Assembly (NCBI GenBank): GCA_028822945.1
Contig: JAPKCN010000110.1
Span: 1 to 6,663 of the forward strand
Length of the DNA: 6,663 nt
Direction of reading: 5' to 3'
From: Porticoccaceae bacterium
Lineage (GTDB): Bacteria; Pseudomonadota; Gammaproteobacteria; Pseudomonadales; Porticoccaceae
The notes under the pieces are model-generated. The model made no database searches. It was given only the letters and a program-made list of their open reading frames with translations, and was not told the origin of the DNA. Below, piece by piece: positions 6,536 to 6,663 of the stretch. The first letter of the stretch is position 1, and the number at the start of each line of letters is the position of its first letter. A program made the translations under genes and the position numbers.

Positions 6536-6663
6536 ATGAAAGTTAAAATTATCGGGGTTGGTACACGTATGCCCGATTGGGTTGCGACGGGAGTCGACGA
6601 TTATCAACGACGCCTACCGACTGAGGTTAGCCCGCAACTTGTCGAAGTGCCGCTAGGGACTCG
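6536..6663 (+). CDS. rlmH: 23S rRNA (pseudouridine1915-N3)-methyltransferase RlmH, N-terminal part, cut by window edge
   Basis: RlmH methylates pseudouridine 1915 in helix 69 of 23S rRNA using S-adenosylmethionine, acting late on assembled 70S ribosomes. Only the first 42 codons are in the window. They give MKVKIIGVGTRMPDWV followed by DDYQRRLP and VEVPLG, which align with the start of E. coli RlmH (about 155 residues), including the strand, the VGTxMPDWV turn and the YxRRxP segment. The SAM-binding knot in the C-terminal part is not visible. It is 8 nt after rsfS with a consensus ribosome site, the usual rsfS-rlmH pairing. Identity is well supported despite the short length. Confidence 0.93.
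   Translation, partial: MKVKIIGVGTRMPDWVATGVDDYQRRLPTEVSPQLVEVPLGT

Noticed and set aside
1..6663. A hidden defence, mobile or biosynthetic system
   Set aside because: Nearly all sequence is accounted for by known housekeeping genes. There are no transposase, integrase, toxin-antitoxin, CRISPR or tRNA-associated signs, and no stretch without a gene longer than 188 bp.

Overview
The window looks like ordinary chromosomal DNA from a gammaproteobacterium. Two things point there: the proA-nadD-rsfS-rlmH gene order on the right, and the close resemblance of RF3, ferrochelatase, ProA and RsfS to the Enterobacteria/Pseudomonas versions as I remember them. Base composition appears moderate and even, with no insertion sequence, integrase, tRNA, CRISPR or prophage signal. 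The genus cannot be fixed from this sequence alone; a marine or Cellvibrio-like gammaproteobacterium is only a guess.

Layout. (1) Left, minus strand: prfC (release factor RF3), followed after a 44-nt gap by a lysophospholipid/1-acylglycerol-3-phosphate-type acyltransferase that runs off the left edge; the two are probably co-transcribed. (2) A 131-bp divergent region at 2108-2238 separates prfC from hemH (ferrochelatase, plus strand). It carries a perfect 13-bp inverted repeat with a 5-nt loop, the most striking non-coding element here. (3) hemH converges on a minus-strand Sir2-family NAD-dependent deacylase of the SIRT4-like class; their stop codons overlap in one CTAG. (4) A 188-bp divergent region at 4071-4258, with a consensus TATAAT box, leads into a tightly packed plus-strand operon: proA, nadD (1-nt gap), rsfS (9-nt gap) and rlmH (8-nt gap), which is cut by the right edge.

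Functionally these are housekeeping genes: translation recycling and ribosome maturation or silencing (RF3, RsfS, RlmH), the last step of heme synthesis (HemH), proline synthesis (ProA), NAD synthesis (NadD), NAD-dependent deacylation (sirtuin) and phospholipid acylation. I found no convincing new multi-gene system. The points worth a second look are the prfC/hemH palindrome, the TATAAT overlapping the prfC start codon, the shared stop codons, a cysteine cluster in ferrochelatase, the SIRT4-like sirtuin with a variant NAD-loop motif, and a small hairpin over the rlmH ribosome binding site.
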